The position numbers and the translations under genes are program-made. Positions 1 through 7,985 of a DNA stretch of 58,329 nucleotides are shown in pieces. The notes beneath the pieces are model-generated. The model saw only the letters and a program-made list of their open reading frames with translations, had not been told where the DNA came from and did no database searches. Source of the DNA: Thioalkalivibrio sp. ALE31 (GTDB taxonomy: Bacteria > Pseudomonadota > Gammaproteobacteria > Ectothiorhodospirales > Ectothiorhodospiraceae); NCBI RefSeq assembly GCF_000377405.1, contig NZ_KB905029.1:1-58329 (forward strand), read 5' to 3'. Each line of letters starts with the position of its first letter. Positions within the stretch are counted from its first letter, which is position 1.

Positions 1-80
1 GGGAGCTGGGCAATCTGCGCCACGCCACGCAGGAGGTCAGTTTCGCGAAATCGGGGTTCCATGGGGCGAGAGAGCGTCCT

Positions 81-364
81 AGGGAAACACTGATGAATGT
101 ACACGCTCGCGCTCGAGTCGCTTTTGCGTGCGAACAAGGCGCGGTGAGTGAAGTGTAGCCGAGCTACATAAGCGAGCCGCAACGCCGGGCGCACGCAAAA
201 GCGGCCGAGCCCCTGCTTTCAATGGCTTGTGGGGTTGGCACCCCAGGTTCCCCGATCCTGCGTTGCGCCGCTTGCGGGTAGAACCACTACCCGCTGCGCG
301 ACGCGCCTTGTCTCGGAAAACCTGGGGTGCCAACGCGAGCGTGTACATTCATCAGTGTTTCCCT
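81..364. repeat. MITE-like element with 31-bp terminal inverted repeats
   Basis: The ends at 81-111 and 334-364 are perfect inverted repeats of 31 bases. Two more inverted pairs lie inside: 120-132 with 190-202 (13 bp) and 234-249 with 319-334 (16 bp). A hairpin at 274-281/287-294 (8 bp, 5-nt loop) and a shorter pair 134-143/302-311 are also present. Short frames in it look like shadows of the palindromes, so I see no credible gene. Size and symmetry fit a non-autonomous miniature transposable element or a large structured intergenic repeat. I see no convincing target-site duplication. It sits just upstream of the cytochrome c4 promoter. Confidence 0.65.
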
Positions 365-391
365 TGGCCGAGTGCCGGACTCGGTTTATTT

Positions 392-420
392 TTGAGCACA
401 AATTAGCATTGTGCTATAAA
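392..420 (+). promoter_or_regulatory. Sigma-70 type promoter of cytochrome c4 with internal operator-like repeat
   Basis: A -35 like TTGAGC (392-397) and a -10 like TATAAA (415-420) are separated by exactly 17 bases, which predicts a start near 427 and an untranslated leader of about 80 nt. A perfect 7-bp inverted repeat, AGCACAA (395-401) and TTGTGCT (409-415), spans the spacer and could bind a dimeric regulator. The AT-rich stretch stands out from its GC-rich surroundings. No regulator can be named from the sequence. Confidence 0.6.
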
Positions 421-508
421 CTGCGCCCCTTATGTTGATCGCCCTACGATGGGGCACAAGGAACGGGTCGCGACCCGGCACGCATTTACAAGCAGGAGAT
501 TCTCCGTC

Positions 509-1132
509 ATGAACCACAAGCTTTCCGCTCTCTTTGCTGCCCTGTCCGTATCCCTGCTGCTCCCGCTGTCGGCAGCCCAGGCGGGCGATCCCCAGCGCGG
601 CCAGGAACTGTCCCAAGCCTGCGCGGCCTGCCACCAGGCGGATGGCAACAGCGTGAACCCGGAATGGCCCAAGCTGGCCGGCCAGCACGCCAAGTACACC
701 GTGAAGCAGCTGCAGGACTACAAGTCCGAGCGCCGCGAGAACAGCCTGATGCTGGGCCAGGTGGCCAACCTGGACGAGCAGGACATGCGCGACCTGGCGG
801 CCTTCTATGCCGAGCAGGAAATCAGCGCCGGCACCGCCGACGAGTCGGTGGTCGAACGGGGCGAGCAGATCTACCGCGGCGGCATCCCGTCGCAGAACGT
901 CGCCGCCTGCATTGCCTGCCACGGCCCGAACGGCAACGGCAACCCGGAAGCCATGTTCCCGGCCGTCGCCAGCCAGCACGCGCAGTACAGCGCGGATCAG
1001 CTGCGCTACTTCCGTAGCGGCGAGCGCGCCAACGACAATGGCCGCATGATGCGCAATGTGGTGCGCAACATGTCCGATGAAGACATCGAGGCCGTGTCCC
1101 AGTACATGGCCGGCCTGCAGCCGAGCAACTGA
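509..1132 (+). CDS. Cytochrome c4, periplasmic dihaem electron carrier
   Basis: The 207-residue protein starts with a cleavable signal peptide (about 1-25, ending AAQA). It has two class I cytochrome c domains with haem-binding CAACH (38-42) and CIACH (134-138). Probable methionine ligands are Met81 and Met180 or Met181. Two-domain architecture and length match cytochrome c4, which carries electrons from the quinol-oxidising chain to terminal oxidases. I chose the ATG at 509 because AGGAG lies about 10 bases upstream and the signal peptide starts there; an in-frame ATG at 449 would put 20 residues in front of it. A terminator follows, so it is probably monocistronic, though resB, ccsA and dsbA lie downstream. 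Confidence 0.95.
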   Translation: MNHKLSALFAALSVSLLLPLSAAQAGDPQRGQELSQACAACHQADGNSVNPEWPKLAGQHAKYTVKQLQDYKSERRENSLMLGQVANLDEQDMRDLAAFYAEQEISAGTADESVVERGEQIYRGGIPSQNVAACIACHGPNGNGNPEAMFPAVASQHAQYSADQLRYFRSGERANDNGRMMRNVVRNMSDEDIEAVSQYMAGLQPSN

Positions 1133-1182
1133 TTCGGCTTCGGGTACGCCGCGCAGGACCGGCGGCGAAGCGACCCAGGGAA

Positions 1183-1208
1183 GGGGCGGCCTTGGCCGCC
1201 CCTTTTTT
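1183..1208 (+). terminator. Rho-independent terminator after cytochrome c4
   Basis: A perfect 8-bp GC stem (GGGGCGGC with GCCGCCCC, loop CTTG) is followed by six T residues, about 50 bases after the cytochrome c4 stop codon. Confidence 0.9.
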
Positions 1209-1395
1209 GTGGGCGCGGAAAAACGCACCCAGTTGGAATGCAATCCTGTACAGGGGCGTCATGGTGGGGCGCGCGAACTCCCGGGCGGATCATCGGTCCA
1301 TCCACTGGTCGCGCAACGCCCGCGCAGTTTGTCTTGGAAATTGAACCCCTGTCGGGTTGCTTCGCATAGTCCGTCAGGCTAAAGCAGGTTTCAGC

Positions 1396-3468
1396 ATGTC
1401 GAATAACGATCAGGCCGCCACCGCCGGCCCGGCCCCCGCATCCCGCCAGAAGGCCGCGCGCAAGCCGCGGCGCAGCCGCATACTGGTCGATTTCATGGGC
1501 TCGATGAGCCTGGCGATCACCCTCCTGGTGGCCCTCGCGATCGCCTCGGTCATCGGCACCGTCCTGGTGCAGAACGAACCGTACACCGAGTATCTGATGG
1601 ACTACGGGCCTTTCTGGCACGAGATCTTTGCCGGGATGGGCCTGTATCAGGTGTATTCCGCGACCTGGTTCCTGCTGGTGGTGGCCTTCCTGGTCATCTC
1701 GACCTCCTTCTGCGTCTATCGCCAGACCCCCGGGCTGCTGAAGGACCTGCGCCGCTACAACACGCAGGTCAAGGAAAAGTCCCTGCGCTCGTTCCATTCC
1801 AGTGCCACCGGCGATCTCGATCAGTCACCGGAGGAGTTCATCCAGCACGCCCACCGGGTGCTGAAGGCACAGGGTTTCAAGGCGCGCGAGAAGAACCACG
1901 ACGGACAGACCGTGATCGCTGCCATGCGCGGGCGCTGGAACCGCATGGGTTACCTGCTGACCCATGTCGGCATCGTGGTGATCTGTGTGGGCGCCCTGGC
2001 CGACGGCACGACCCTGCTGAAGGTTAACGAGTGGCTGGGGAATCTCGAGATCGAGACCCGCAGCGTACCGATCTCCGAGGTCCCGCGTTCGGCCTGGATA
2101 CCGGACTGGAACCCGTCCTTCCGCGGCTCGGTGGAGATCCCCGAGGGTGCATCGGCGAATGTGGTGTTCCTGCCGATGCGGGAAGGCTACTTCGTGCAGG
2201 AGCTGCCCTTCCGCGTCGAACTGGAGGAGTTCCGGATCGAACGCTTCTCCACCGGTGCCGAAAGCTCCTACGAGTCGGACCTGGTTATCCATGATCCGAA
2301 CCGCGACGAGCCGCTGCGGCACACCATCTCGGTCAACCACCCGTTGATCTACAACGGCTTCGCGATCTATCAGGCAAGCTTCGCCGACGGCGGCACCCGC
2401 CTGGATATCGACGCCATCCCGCTGGGCGCCGAGGCCCTGCGCGAGCTCGAGGTGCCCGGTCGTGTGTTCCAGGAGATGGAGGTCCCGACGCCGGACGGCG
2501 ACACCCGGATCATCGAGTTCACCAACTTTCAGCTGGAGAACGTGGTTCCGCTGCTCAACGAAGAGGGCGTGCGCGAGAACCGCCATATGGGCCCGAGCTT
2601 CGATTTCCGCCTGATGGACCGCACCGGCCACGGCCTGTACTACCGCAACTACCAGCGCCCGGCCCTGCAGGAAGGGGCGATGTATTTCCTCAGCGGCGTG
2701 CGCGAGAGTCCGGCGGAGGAATTCCACTACCTGTTCCTGCCGGCAGATGCCGACGATTCGCTGGAGCGCTTCCGCACCTACCTGGCCATGCTGCACAACC
2801 CCGAAGTGCGCAACGAGATTGCCCGCCAGGTGGCGCGCGACGACGAGACGGTACCCAACGAGCAGACCCAGGCCATCGCCCGCACGACGGCCGAGCTGAT
2901 GGGGCTGTTCGCCGAGGGCGGCTACATGGCCGTCAACAACGAGATCGAACGGCGCGTACCGGGCGAGCGCATCGACGAGGTGCGCGACCTGATGATCCGC
3001 ATCCTGCACGCCGGCCTCCAGGGGCTTTACATGGAAGTCCTTCAGGACGAGGGTGTAGTCTCGATCCAGGAAGAAGAGCAGCGTTTCCTGGAGGATACGA
3101 TCTCCGCGATCAATGCCATCAGCCTTTATCAGTCGCCGTTCTTCTTCCACCTGAAGGATTTCGAGCACCGCGAGGCGTCCGGCCTGCAGATCGCACGCGC
3201 CCCCGGCCAGAGCACCGTCTACACCGGCAGCGTGATGCTGATCGTCGGGATCTTCTTCCTCTTCTACGTGTCCTATCAGCGCCTGTGGATCATGGCGCGG
3301 CGGAGCGAGAACGGCGAAGGCACTCACGTGGTGATGGCCGGCACGAGCAACCGCCACCAGGTGGAATTCGAGGAACGTTTCGCGCATCTTAAGAGGTGGA
3401 TCATCGATCAGAAGCCGGTCGATGGCGCCAGCGACGGCACCCATGAGTCCAACAACAAAAACGACTAA
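1396..3468 (+). CDS. resB: ResB-like System II cytochrome c biogenesis protein
   Basis: ResB (Ccs1) works with CcsA as the System II haem lyase, delivering haem across the membrane to apocytochromes c. The 690-residue product has hydrophobic helices near 35-55, 85-105 and 185-206 (the last includes LLTHVGIVVICVGAL), a large extracytoplasmic domain of about 400 residues, and a final helix near 615-640. This is the ResB layout. The ATG at 1396 begins MSNNDQ; an in-frame ATG at 1357 would add 13 residues, but I see no good ribosome binding site there. ccsA follows 26 bases after the stop, so the pair is almost certainly co-transcribed. Confidence 0.9.
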   Translation: MSNNDQAATAGPAPASRQKAARKPRRSRILVDFMGSMSLAITLLVALAIASVIGTVLVQNEPYTEYLMDYGPFWHEIFAGMGLYQVYSATWFLLVVAFLVISTSFCVYRQTPGLLKDLRRYNTQVKEKSLRSFHSSATGDLDQSPEEFIQHAHRVLKAQGFKAREKNHDGQTVIAAMRGRWNRMGYLLTHVGIVVICVGALADGTTLLKVNEWLGNLEIETRSVPISEVPRSAWIPDWNPSFRGSVEIPEGASANVVFLPMREGYFVQELPFRVELEEFRIERFSTGAESSYESDLVIHDPNRDEPLRHTISVNHPLIYNGFAIYQASFADGGTRLDIDAIPLGAEALRELEVPGRVFQEMEVPTPDGDTRIIEFTNFQLENVVPLLNEEGVRENRHMGPSFDFRLMDRTGHGLYYRNYQRPALQEGAMYFLSGVRESPAEEFHYLFLPADADDSLERFRTYLAMLHNPEVRNEIARQVARDDETVPNEQTQAIARTTAELMGLFAEGGYMAVNNEIERRVPGERIDEVRDLMIRILHAGLQGLYMEVLQDEGVVSIQEEEQRFLEDTISAINAISLYQSPFFFHLKDFEHREASGLQIARAPGQSTVYTGSVMLIVGIFFLFYVSYQRLWIMARRSENGEGTHVVMAGTSNRHQVEFEERFAHLKRWIIDQKPVDGASDGTHESNNKND

Positions 3469-3494
3469 AAGCTAAGCAGTCGGAGGAGCACCCC

Positions 3495-4667
3495 ATGTCA
3501 GTCCCCCACGAGGCCCTGGATTTCGAACGGCCCGGCATCTTCCGGCGCATCCAGCCGCGCGACTGGGCGTACATCGCCCTGACGATCGCCGTCGGGCTGA
3601 TCGCCTTCTGGCAATACGGCCACATGATGGACCGCTACGACACCGGCGGCCTGATCCTGGCCGTCGGCCTGAGTGCCTGGATGGGCTGGTTCTGGCGTCC
3701 GTGGCAGCTCTTTTCGATCATCGTCGCCGCGCTCTCGTTGTTCGGCATCTGGATGTACGGCGACGACCTCGCCCGCGGCAGCACCAACTTCTGGCTGAAC
3801 TACGTCGGTTCGGGCCAGGCCGGTGTGATGTGGATGAGCGTCTTCCTGTACCTGTCCACGGTTGCCTACGTGACCGGGCTGTTCAGCCGCTCCGACTTCC
3901 CCACCCGCGTCGGCGGGGCCTTCGCCTGGATCGGCGCCGGTGCCGGCCTCATGGCCCTGCTGGTGCGCTGGCGCGAGATCTACCTGACCGACCCGACCTG
4001 GGGCTACATCCCGGTGGCCAACCTGTACGAGGTCTTCATCCTGCTGGCCGCCCTGACCACGCTGATGTACCTGTACTACGAGGGCCGCACCGGCCAGCGC
4101 ACCATGGGCGCGTTCGTCATGCTGGTCATCGCCGCGTCGGTCACCTTCCTGCTGTGGTACATGTGGGACCGCCAGGCACACGAGATCGAGCCGTTGGTTC
4201 CGGCGCTGAACAGCTGGTGGATGAAGATCCACGTGCCTACCAACTTTGTTGGCTACGGCGGCTTCGCCATCGCCGCGATGCTGGGGGTGGCCTATCTGGT
4301 CAAGCATCGGCTCGAGCGCACCCGGCCCGACGCCGCCCTCACCCAGCGCATCCCGAGCAAGGAAGCGCTGGACAACGTGATGTACAAGGCCATCGCGATC
4401 GGCTTCGCCTTCTTCACCATCGCCACCGTGCTCGGCGCGATGTGGGCCGCCGAGGCCTGGGGCGGCTACTGGACCTGGGACCCGAAAGAAACCTGGAGCC
4501 TGATCCTGTGGCTGACCTACGCCGCATGGCTGCACATGCGCTTTACCAAGGGCTGGCGCGGGCCGGTCATGGCTTGGTGGGCGATCATCGGGCTGTTCGT
4601 GACGACCTTCACCTTCCTGGGCGTGAACATGTTCCTGTCCGGCCTGCACTCCTACGGTGAGCTGTAA
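3495..4667 (+). CDS. ccsA: CcsA/ResC-type haem-handling cytochrome c synthase subunit
   Basis: This 390-residue polytopic membrane protein carries the tryptophan-rich WWD signature at about 322-334 (WGGYWTWDPKETW), which binds haem at the outer face. ResB and CcsA together form the System II cytochrome c synthase. About eight hydrophobic segments are visible. A strong GGAGGAG ribosome binding site precedes the ATG. Its TAA stop overlaps the ATG of dsbA by one base, which argues for translational coupling. Its likely clients include the dihaem cytochrome c4 encoded just upstream. Confidence 0.93.
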   Translation: MSVPHEALDFERPGIFRRIQPRDWAYIALTIAVGLIAFWQYGHMMDRYDTGGLILAVGLSAWMGWFWRPWQLFSIIVAALSLFGIWMYGDDLARGSTNFWLNYVGSGQAGVMWMSVFLYLSTVAYVTGLFSRSDFPTRVGGAFAWIGAGAGLMALLVRWREIYLTDPTWGYIPVANLYEVFILLAALTTLMYLYYEGRTGQRTMGAFVMLVIAASVTFLLWYMWDRQAHEIEPLVPALNSWWMKIHVPTNFVGYGGFAIAAMLGVAYLVKHRLERTRPDAALTQRIPSKEALDNVMYKAIAIGFAFFTIATVLGAMWAAEAWGGYWTWDPKETWSLILWLTYAAWLHMRFTKGWRGPVMAWWAIIGLFVTTFTFLGVNMFLSGLHSYGEL

Positions 4668-5299
4668 TGAGACGTCGTGAATTCATGGGCGCCCTGGGCG
4701 GCGCCGGCCTGCTCCTCGCCACTGGCACCAGCCTTGCGGCCGAGTTCCGCGAGGGCCAGCACTACCGGGCCATCCAGCCACCACTGGATACCGGCCTGGA
4801 GGATGGCAAGATCCAGGTGGTCGAGGTCTTCTGGTACGGCTGTCCGCACTGCTACTCCTTCGAGCCCAAGGTCCAGGCGTGGAAGCCGAACCTGGCCGAC
4901 GACGTGCAGTTCGAGTATCTGCCGGCGCCGATGAACGACGTCTGGGCGTTACATGCGCGGGTGTTCTACACCGCCGAGAAGCTGGGCGTGCTCGACGACG
5001 TGCACCAGGCGTTCTATGACGCGATCCACGACCAGGGCCGCCAGATGCGCTCGGAAAGTGCAATTCTGCGCTTCATCGACCAGCGGGGGCTGGACGCGGA
5101 CGAGTTCCGCGAGACCATGCGTTCCGACGCGATCCGCCGCCGTGTCGTCGAGGCCACCGAGGCCGTGCAGGACTACGGCGTCGGCGGCGTGCCCACCCTG
5201 GTCATCAATGGCGAGGCGATCGTCTCCGCCAGCATGGCCGGTGGGCACGACGAGATGCTGGAAGTCGCTGATTTCCTGATCGAACGTGCCCGCGGCTAA
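4667..5299 (+). CDS. dsbA: DsbA-family periplasmic thiol oxidase
   Basis: The 210-residue protein has the thioredoxin-fold active site CPHC (59-62) inside WYGCPHCYSFEP, and a cis-proline loop GGVPTLVING near residue 175. DsbA puts disulfides into exported proteins. Here it may act on the CxxC of apocytochromes, as it is coupled to ccsA by a one-base overlap. The leader starts MRRREFMGALGG and ends near LAA at 24-25. It resembles a twin-arginine (Tat) signal, where most DsbA proteins use Sec or SRP export. Family assignment is firm; the export route is an inference. Confidence 0.92.
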   Translation: MRRREFMGALGGAGLLLATGTSLAAEFREGQHYRAIQPPLDTGLEDGKIQVVEVFWYGCPHCYSFEPKVQAWKPNLADDVQFEYLPAPMNDVWALHARVFYTAEKLGVLDDVHQAFYDAIHDQGRQMRSESAILRFIDQRGLDADEFRETMRSDAIRRRVVEATEAVQDYGVGGVPTLVINGEAIVSASMAGGHDEMLEVADFLIERARG

Positions 5300-5311
5300 C
5301 GCGCGGCATAT

Positions 5312-5329
5312 GCCCCGGCCCGCCGGGGC
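5312..5329. other. GC hairpin between dsbA and the acetolactate-synthase-like gene
   Basis: A 7-bp stem (GCCCCGG with CCGGGGC, loop CCCG) lies in the 39-base gap, ten bases before the next ATG. There is no T tract, so it is not a standard terminator. It could limit read-through from dsbA or affect initiation of the next gene. Confidence 0.4.
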
Positions 5330-5338
5330 GTCTTCAGC

Positions 5339-6979
5339 ATGAGCACGCCGACCACCGCCCAGCGTCTGGTCGAGTGCCTCGAGCAGGAGGGCGTCGAACG
5401 CATCTTCGGTCTGCCGGGCGAGGAGAACATGGCCGTTCTCGATGCCCTGGCCGACTCCTCCATCGAATTCGTCACCACGCGCCACGAACAGGGCGCCGCC
5501 TTTATGGCCGACGTCCACGGGCGTCTGTCGGGCAAGGCGGGTGTCTGCCTGGCGACCCTGGGTCCCGGCGCCACCAACCTGATCACCGGCGTTGCCGACG
5601 CCAACATGGATCACGCCCCGCTGGTCGCAATTGCCGGCCAGGCCAGCACCCATCGCCTGCACAAGGAGTCGCATCAGGTCCTCGACCTGAAGGGCCTGTT
5701 CCAGCCGATCACCAAGTACAGCTCCAGCGTGGTCGAGCCCGAGATTCTCCCGGAGGTGGTGCGCAAGGCCTTCAAGTGGGCCGAAGGCGGCAAACCCGGG
5801 GCCAGCTTCCTCGAACTACCCGAGAACATCGCCTCGCAGCCGTGCCCCAACCCGCCCCTGCCGGTCCACGCCGGCCCGGCGGCCGTGCCGGCCGACGCCT
5901 CGCTGGAGGCCGCGGCCCGGTTGCTGAACGAGGCCCACCACCCGCTGATCCTCGCCGGCAACGGTGTGATCCGCTCCGGCGCCAGCGGGGCCCTGGCCAC
6001 GCTCGCCAGCGCGCTGAACATCCCGGTGGCCAATACCTTCATGGCCAAGGGCGTACTGCCGTTCCGCCACCCGCTGGCGCTCGGCTCGGTCGGGCTGCAG
6101 AGCCAGGACTTCGTGAACTTCGGCTTCCACAAGGCCGATGTGATCGTCTGCATCGGCTACGACCTGGTCGAATACCCGCCAAGCTTCTGGCATCCAGACG
6201 GCGACCGCACCCTGATCCACATTGATTCGGCCCCGGCCGAGATCGACGGCCACTACAACGTGACGGCCGAGGTCCTCGGGGATTTGACGACCTGTCTGCA
6301 CCGTCTGGCCGAGCAGGTCAGTCCGCGCGAGGAGACCATCCTGCGCCCGCTGCGCCAGAGCCTGATCGAGGACATGAACGAGCACCGCGACGACACCCAG
6401 GTGCCGCTCAAGCCACAGAAGCTGATCTGGGACCTGCGCACCGCGGCGGATCTCGACGCGATCATGATCACCGATGTCGGCGCCCACAAGCTCTGGATGG
6501 CGCGCATGTTCCGCTGCGAGCTACCCAACACCTGCCTGATCTCCAACGGCTTCGCCAGCATGGGGATCGCTCTGCCCGGCGCCATCGCCGCAGCCAAGCT
6601 CCATCCCGAACGCCAGGTCGTCGCCGTCACCGGCGATGCCGGCTTCCTGATGAACGTGCAGGAGCTGGAGACCGCGGTCCGGCTGGGCCTGAATTTCGTG
6701 GTGCTGATCTGGAACGACAACGCCTACGGCCTGATCGAGTGGAAGCAGGTCCGCGAGTACGGGCGCAAGGCCTTCGTCGAATTCGGCAACCCGGATTTCG
6801 TCCAGCTGGCCCGCGCCTTCGGCGCCCGCGGCGTGCGCATCGAACCGGGAGACAGCCTCGAAATGGCCCTGCGCGAGGCCCTGGTGGAGCCGGGCGTGAC
6901 CGTGATCGACTGCCCGGTCGACTACAGCGAGAACATGAAGCTGACGGAACGTTTGGGCGAGCTGGTTTGTCCATTCTGA
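5339..6979 (+). CDS. Thiamine-diphosphate enzyme, acetolactate synthase large-subunit type
   Basis: The 546-residue protein has all three domains of the family. The N-terminal domain carries the glutamate that activates the cofactor (TTRHEQGAAFM, about residues 43-53). A central Rossmann-like domain follows. The C-terminal domain holds the ThDP motif from GDAGFLMN to WNDNAYG. These enzymes join two pyruvates to make 2-acetolactate. No small regulatory subunit gene is adjacent, and WNDNAYGLIEWKQ resembles the stand-alone catabolic AlsS/BudB type more than IlvB or IlvI. A related ThDP activity cannot be excluded. No acetolactate decarboxylase gene is visible. The ribosome binding site is weak; the next gene starts 37 bases downstream and may be co-transcribed. 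Confidence 0.85.
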   Translation: MSTPTTAQRLVECLEQEGVERIFGLPGEENMAVLDALADSSIEFVTTRHEQGAAFMADVHGRLSGKAGVCLATLGPGATNLITGVADANMDHAPLVAIAGQASTHRLHKESHQVLDLKGLFQPITKYSSSVVEPEILPEVVRKAFKWAEGGKPGASFLELPENIASQPCPNPPLPVHAGPAAVPADASLEAAARLLNEAHHPLILAGNGVIRSGASGALATLASALNIPVANTFMAKGVLPFRHPLALGSVGLQSQDFVNFGFHKADVIVCIGYDLVEYPPSFWHPDGDRTLIHIDSAPAEIDGHYNVTAEVLGDLTTCLHRLAEQVSPREETILRPLRQSLIEDMNEHRDDTQVPLKPQKLIWDLRTAADLDAIMITDVGAHKLWMARMFRCELPNTCLISNGFASMGIALPGAIAAAKLHPERQVVAVTGDAGFLMNVQELETAVRLGLNFVVLIWNDNAYGLIEWKQVREYGRKAFVEFGNPDFVQLARAFGARGVRIEPGDSLEMALREALVEPGVTVIDCPVDYSENMKLTERLGELVCPF

Positions 6980-7016
6980 GAACACGGACTTTCCCTCCAG
7001 CAGGAGACCACCCGCG

Positions 7017-7898
7017 ATGACGTCGATCGCGCCCGGCGACCGTCGTGCCACGCCCCTCGGCCCCGAAGGCGAGGCGCAACCGGAAACCGCCACCCCGGAA
7101 CAACTGAGCTACCAGCACGAACAGGGCAGCCAGCGCCTGCGTCTGCTGAGTTTCAATGCCCAGGTGGGCATCCACTCTTCCCGCCTGCATCACTACGTCA
7201 CCAACAGCTGGAAGCACGTGCTCCCCTATGGCGGGCGCATGGACAACCTGGACCGGGTCGCGCGGTTCATCTCCGAGTTCGATATCGTCGGCGTGCAGGA
7301 GCTGGACGGCGGCAGCATCCGCAGCAATTTCGTCGATCTGGCGTCCTATCTCTCCGAGCGCGCGCAGTTCCCGTACACCTACAACCGGATCAACCGGGAT
7401 CTCGGGCAGTTCGCCAAGCACTCCCTGGCCCTGTTCTCGCGCCTGGAACCGGACCGGGTCGAGATGCACCGCCTGCCAGGCGCCCTGCCGGGACGCGGCG
7501 CGATCGAGGCGCACTACGCGATGGGCGACGGAGACGAACTGGTCCTGTTCCTGCTGCACCTCGCCCTCGGCAAGCGGACCCGCAAGTCCCAGCTGGCCTA
7601 CGTCGCGGAACACATCCAGGACCTCCCCCATGCGGTGGTCATGGGCGATCTCAACTGCCAGCAGGACAGTGAGGAACTGCGCCAGCTGGTCGCGCGCACC
7701 GGCCTGATGGAGCCAATGGCCTGCCCCGCGACCTACCCCGCCTGGGACCCGCGCCTGGTCTTCGACCACATCCTGCTGACCCCCGACCTGCATGTCAGCG
7801 ACGTGCGCGTCTACAACGTTGCGCTGTCCGACCATCTCCCGGTCGGCATCGAGATCGAACTGCCGCAGCGCCAGGCCCTTCATGATCCAGCGCACTAA
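7017..7898 (+). CDS. Endonuclease/exonuclease/phosphatase (EEP) fold hydrolase
   Basis: The 293-residue cytoplasmic protein has the metal-dependent EEP signatures in order: LLSFNAQVG (start of the fold, near residue 42), VGVQELDGG (metal-binding Glu), MGDLNCQQ (Asp/Asn pair) and LSDHLPVGIEIE (catalytic Asp-His near the end). Members cleave phosphodiesters in DNA, RNA, lipids or inositol phosphates, and the substrate cannot be read from these motifs. The first 35 residues look disordered. AGGAG lies upstream of the ATG. It follows the acetolactate-synthase-like gene closely, but no functional link is evident. Confidence 0.85.
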   Translation: MTSIAPGDRRATPLGPEGEAQPETATPEQLSYQHEQGSQRLRLLSFNAQVGIHSSRLHHYVTNSWKHVLPYGGRMDNLDRVARFISEFDIVGVQELDGGSIRSNFVDLASYLSERAQFPYTYNRINRDLGQFAKHSLALFSRLEPDRVEMHRLPGALPGRGAIEAHYAMGDGDELVLFLLHLALGKRTRKSQLAYVAEHIQDLPHAVVMGDLNCQQDSEELRQLVARTGLMEPMACPATYPAWDPRLVFDHILLTPDLHVSDVRVYNVALSDHLPVGIEIELPQRQALHDPAH

Positions 7899-7905
7899 AC
7901 CGTTG

Positions 7906-7944
7906 CCCGTATACGGGTACGATCCCGGTGGCATCTACCCGTAT
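7906..7944. promoter_or_regulatory. Operator-like palindrome plus repeated half-site before a diguanylate cyclase
   Basis: CCCGTATACGGG at 7906-7917 is a perfect 12-bp palindrome. Its half-site CCCGTAT recurs at 7938-7944, about three helical turns away. The AT-rich TTTAAAT at 7951-7957 could be the -10 of the cyclase gene starting at 7986. The arrangement suggests a dimeric repressor or activator site; the regulator is unknown. Confidence 0.4.
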
Positions 7945-7985
7945 TACGCGTTTAAATAGACACGCCTCCTTTCCGGGATTTCCCG

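Noticed and set aside
81-364. CRISPR or tRNA-like structure
   Set aside because: The repeats are inverted, not direct with spacers, and no tRNA arms can be drawn.
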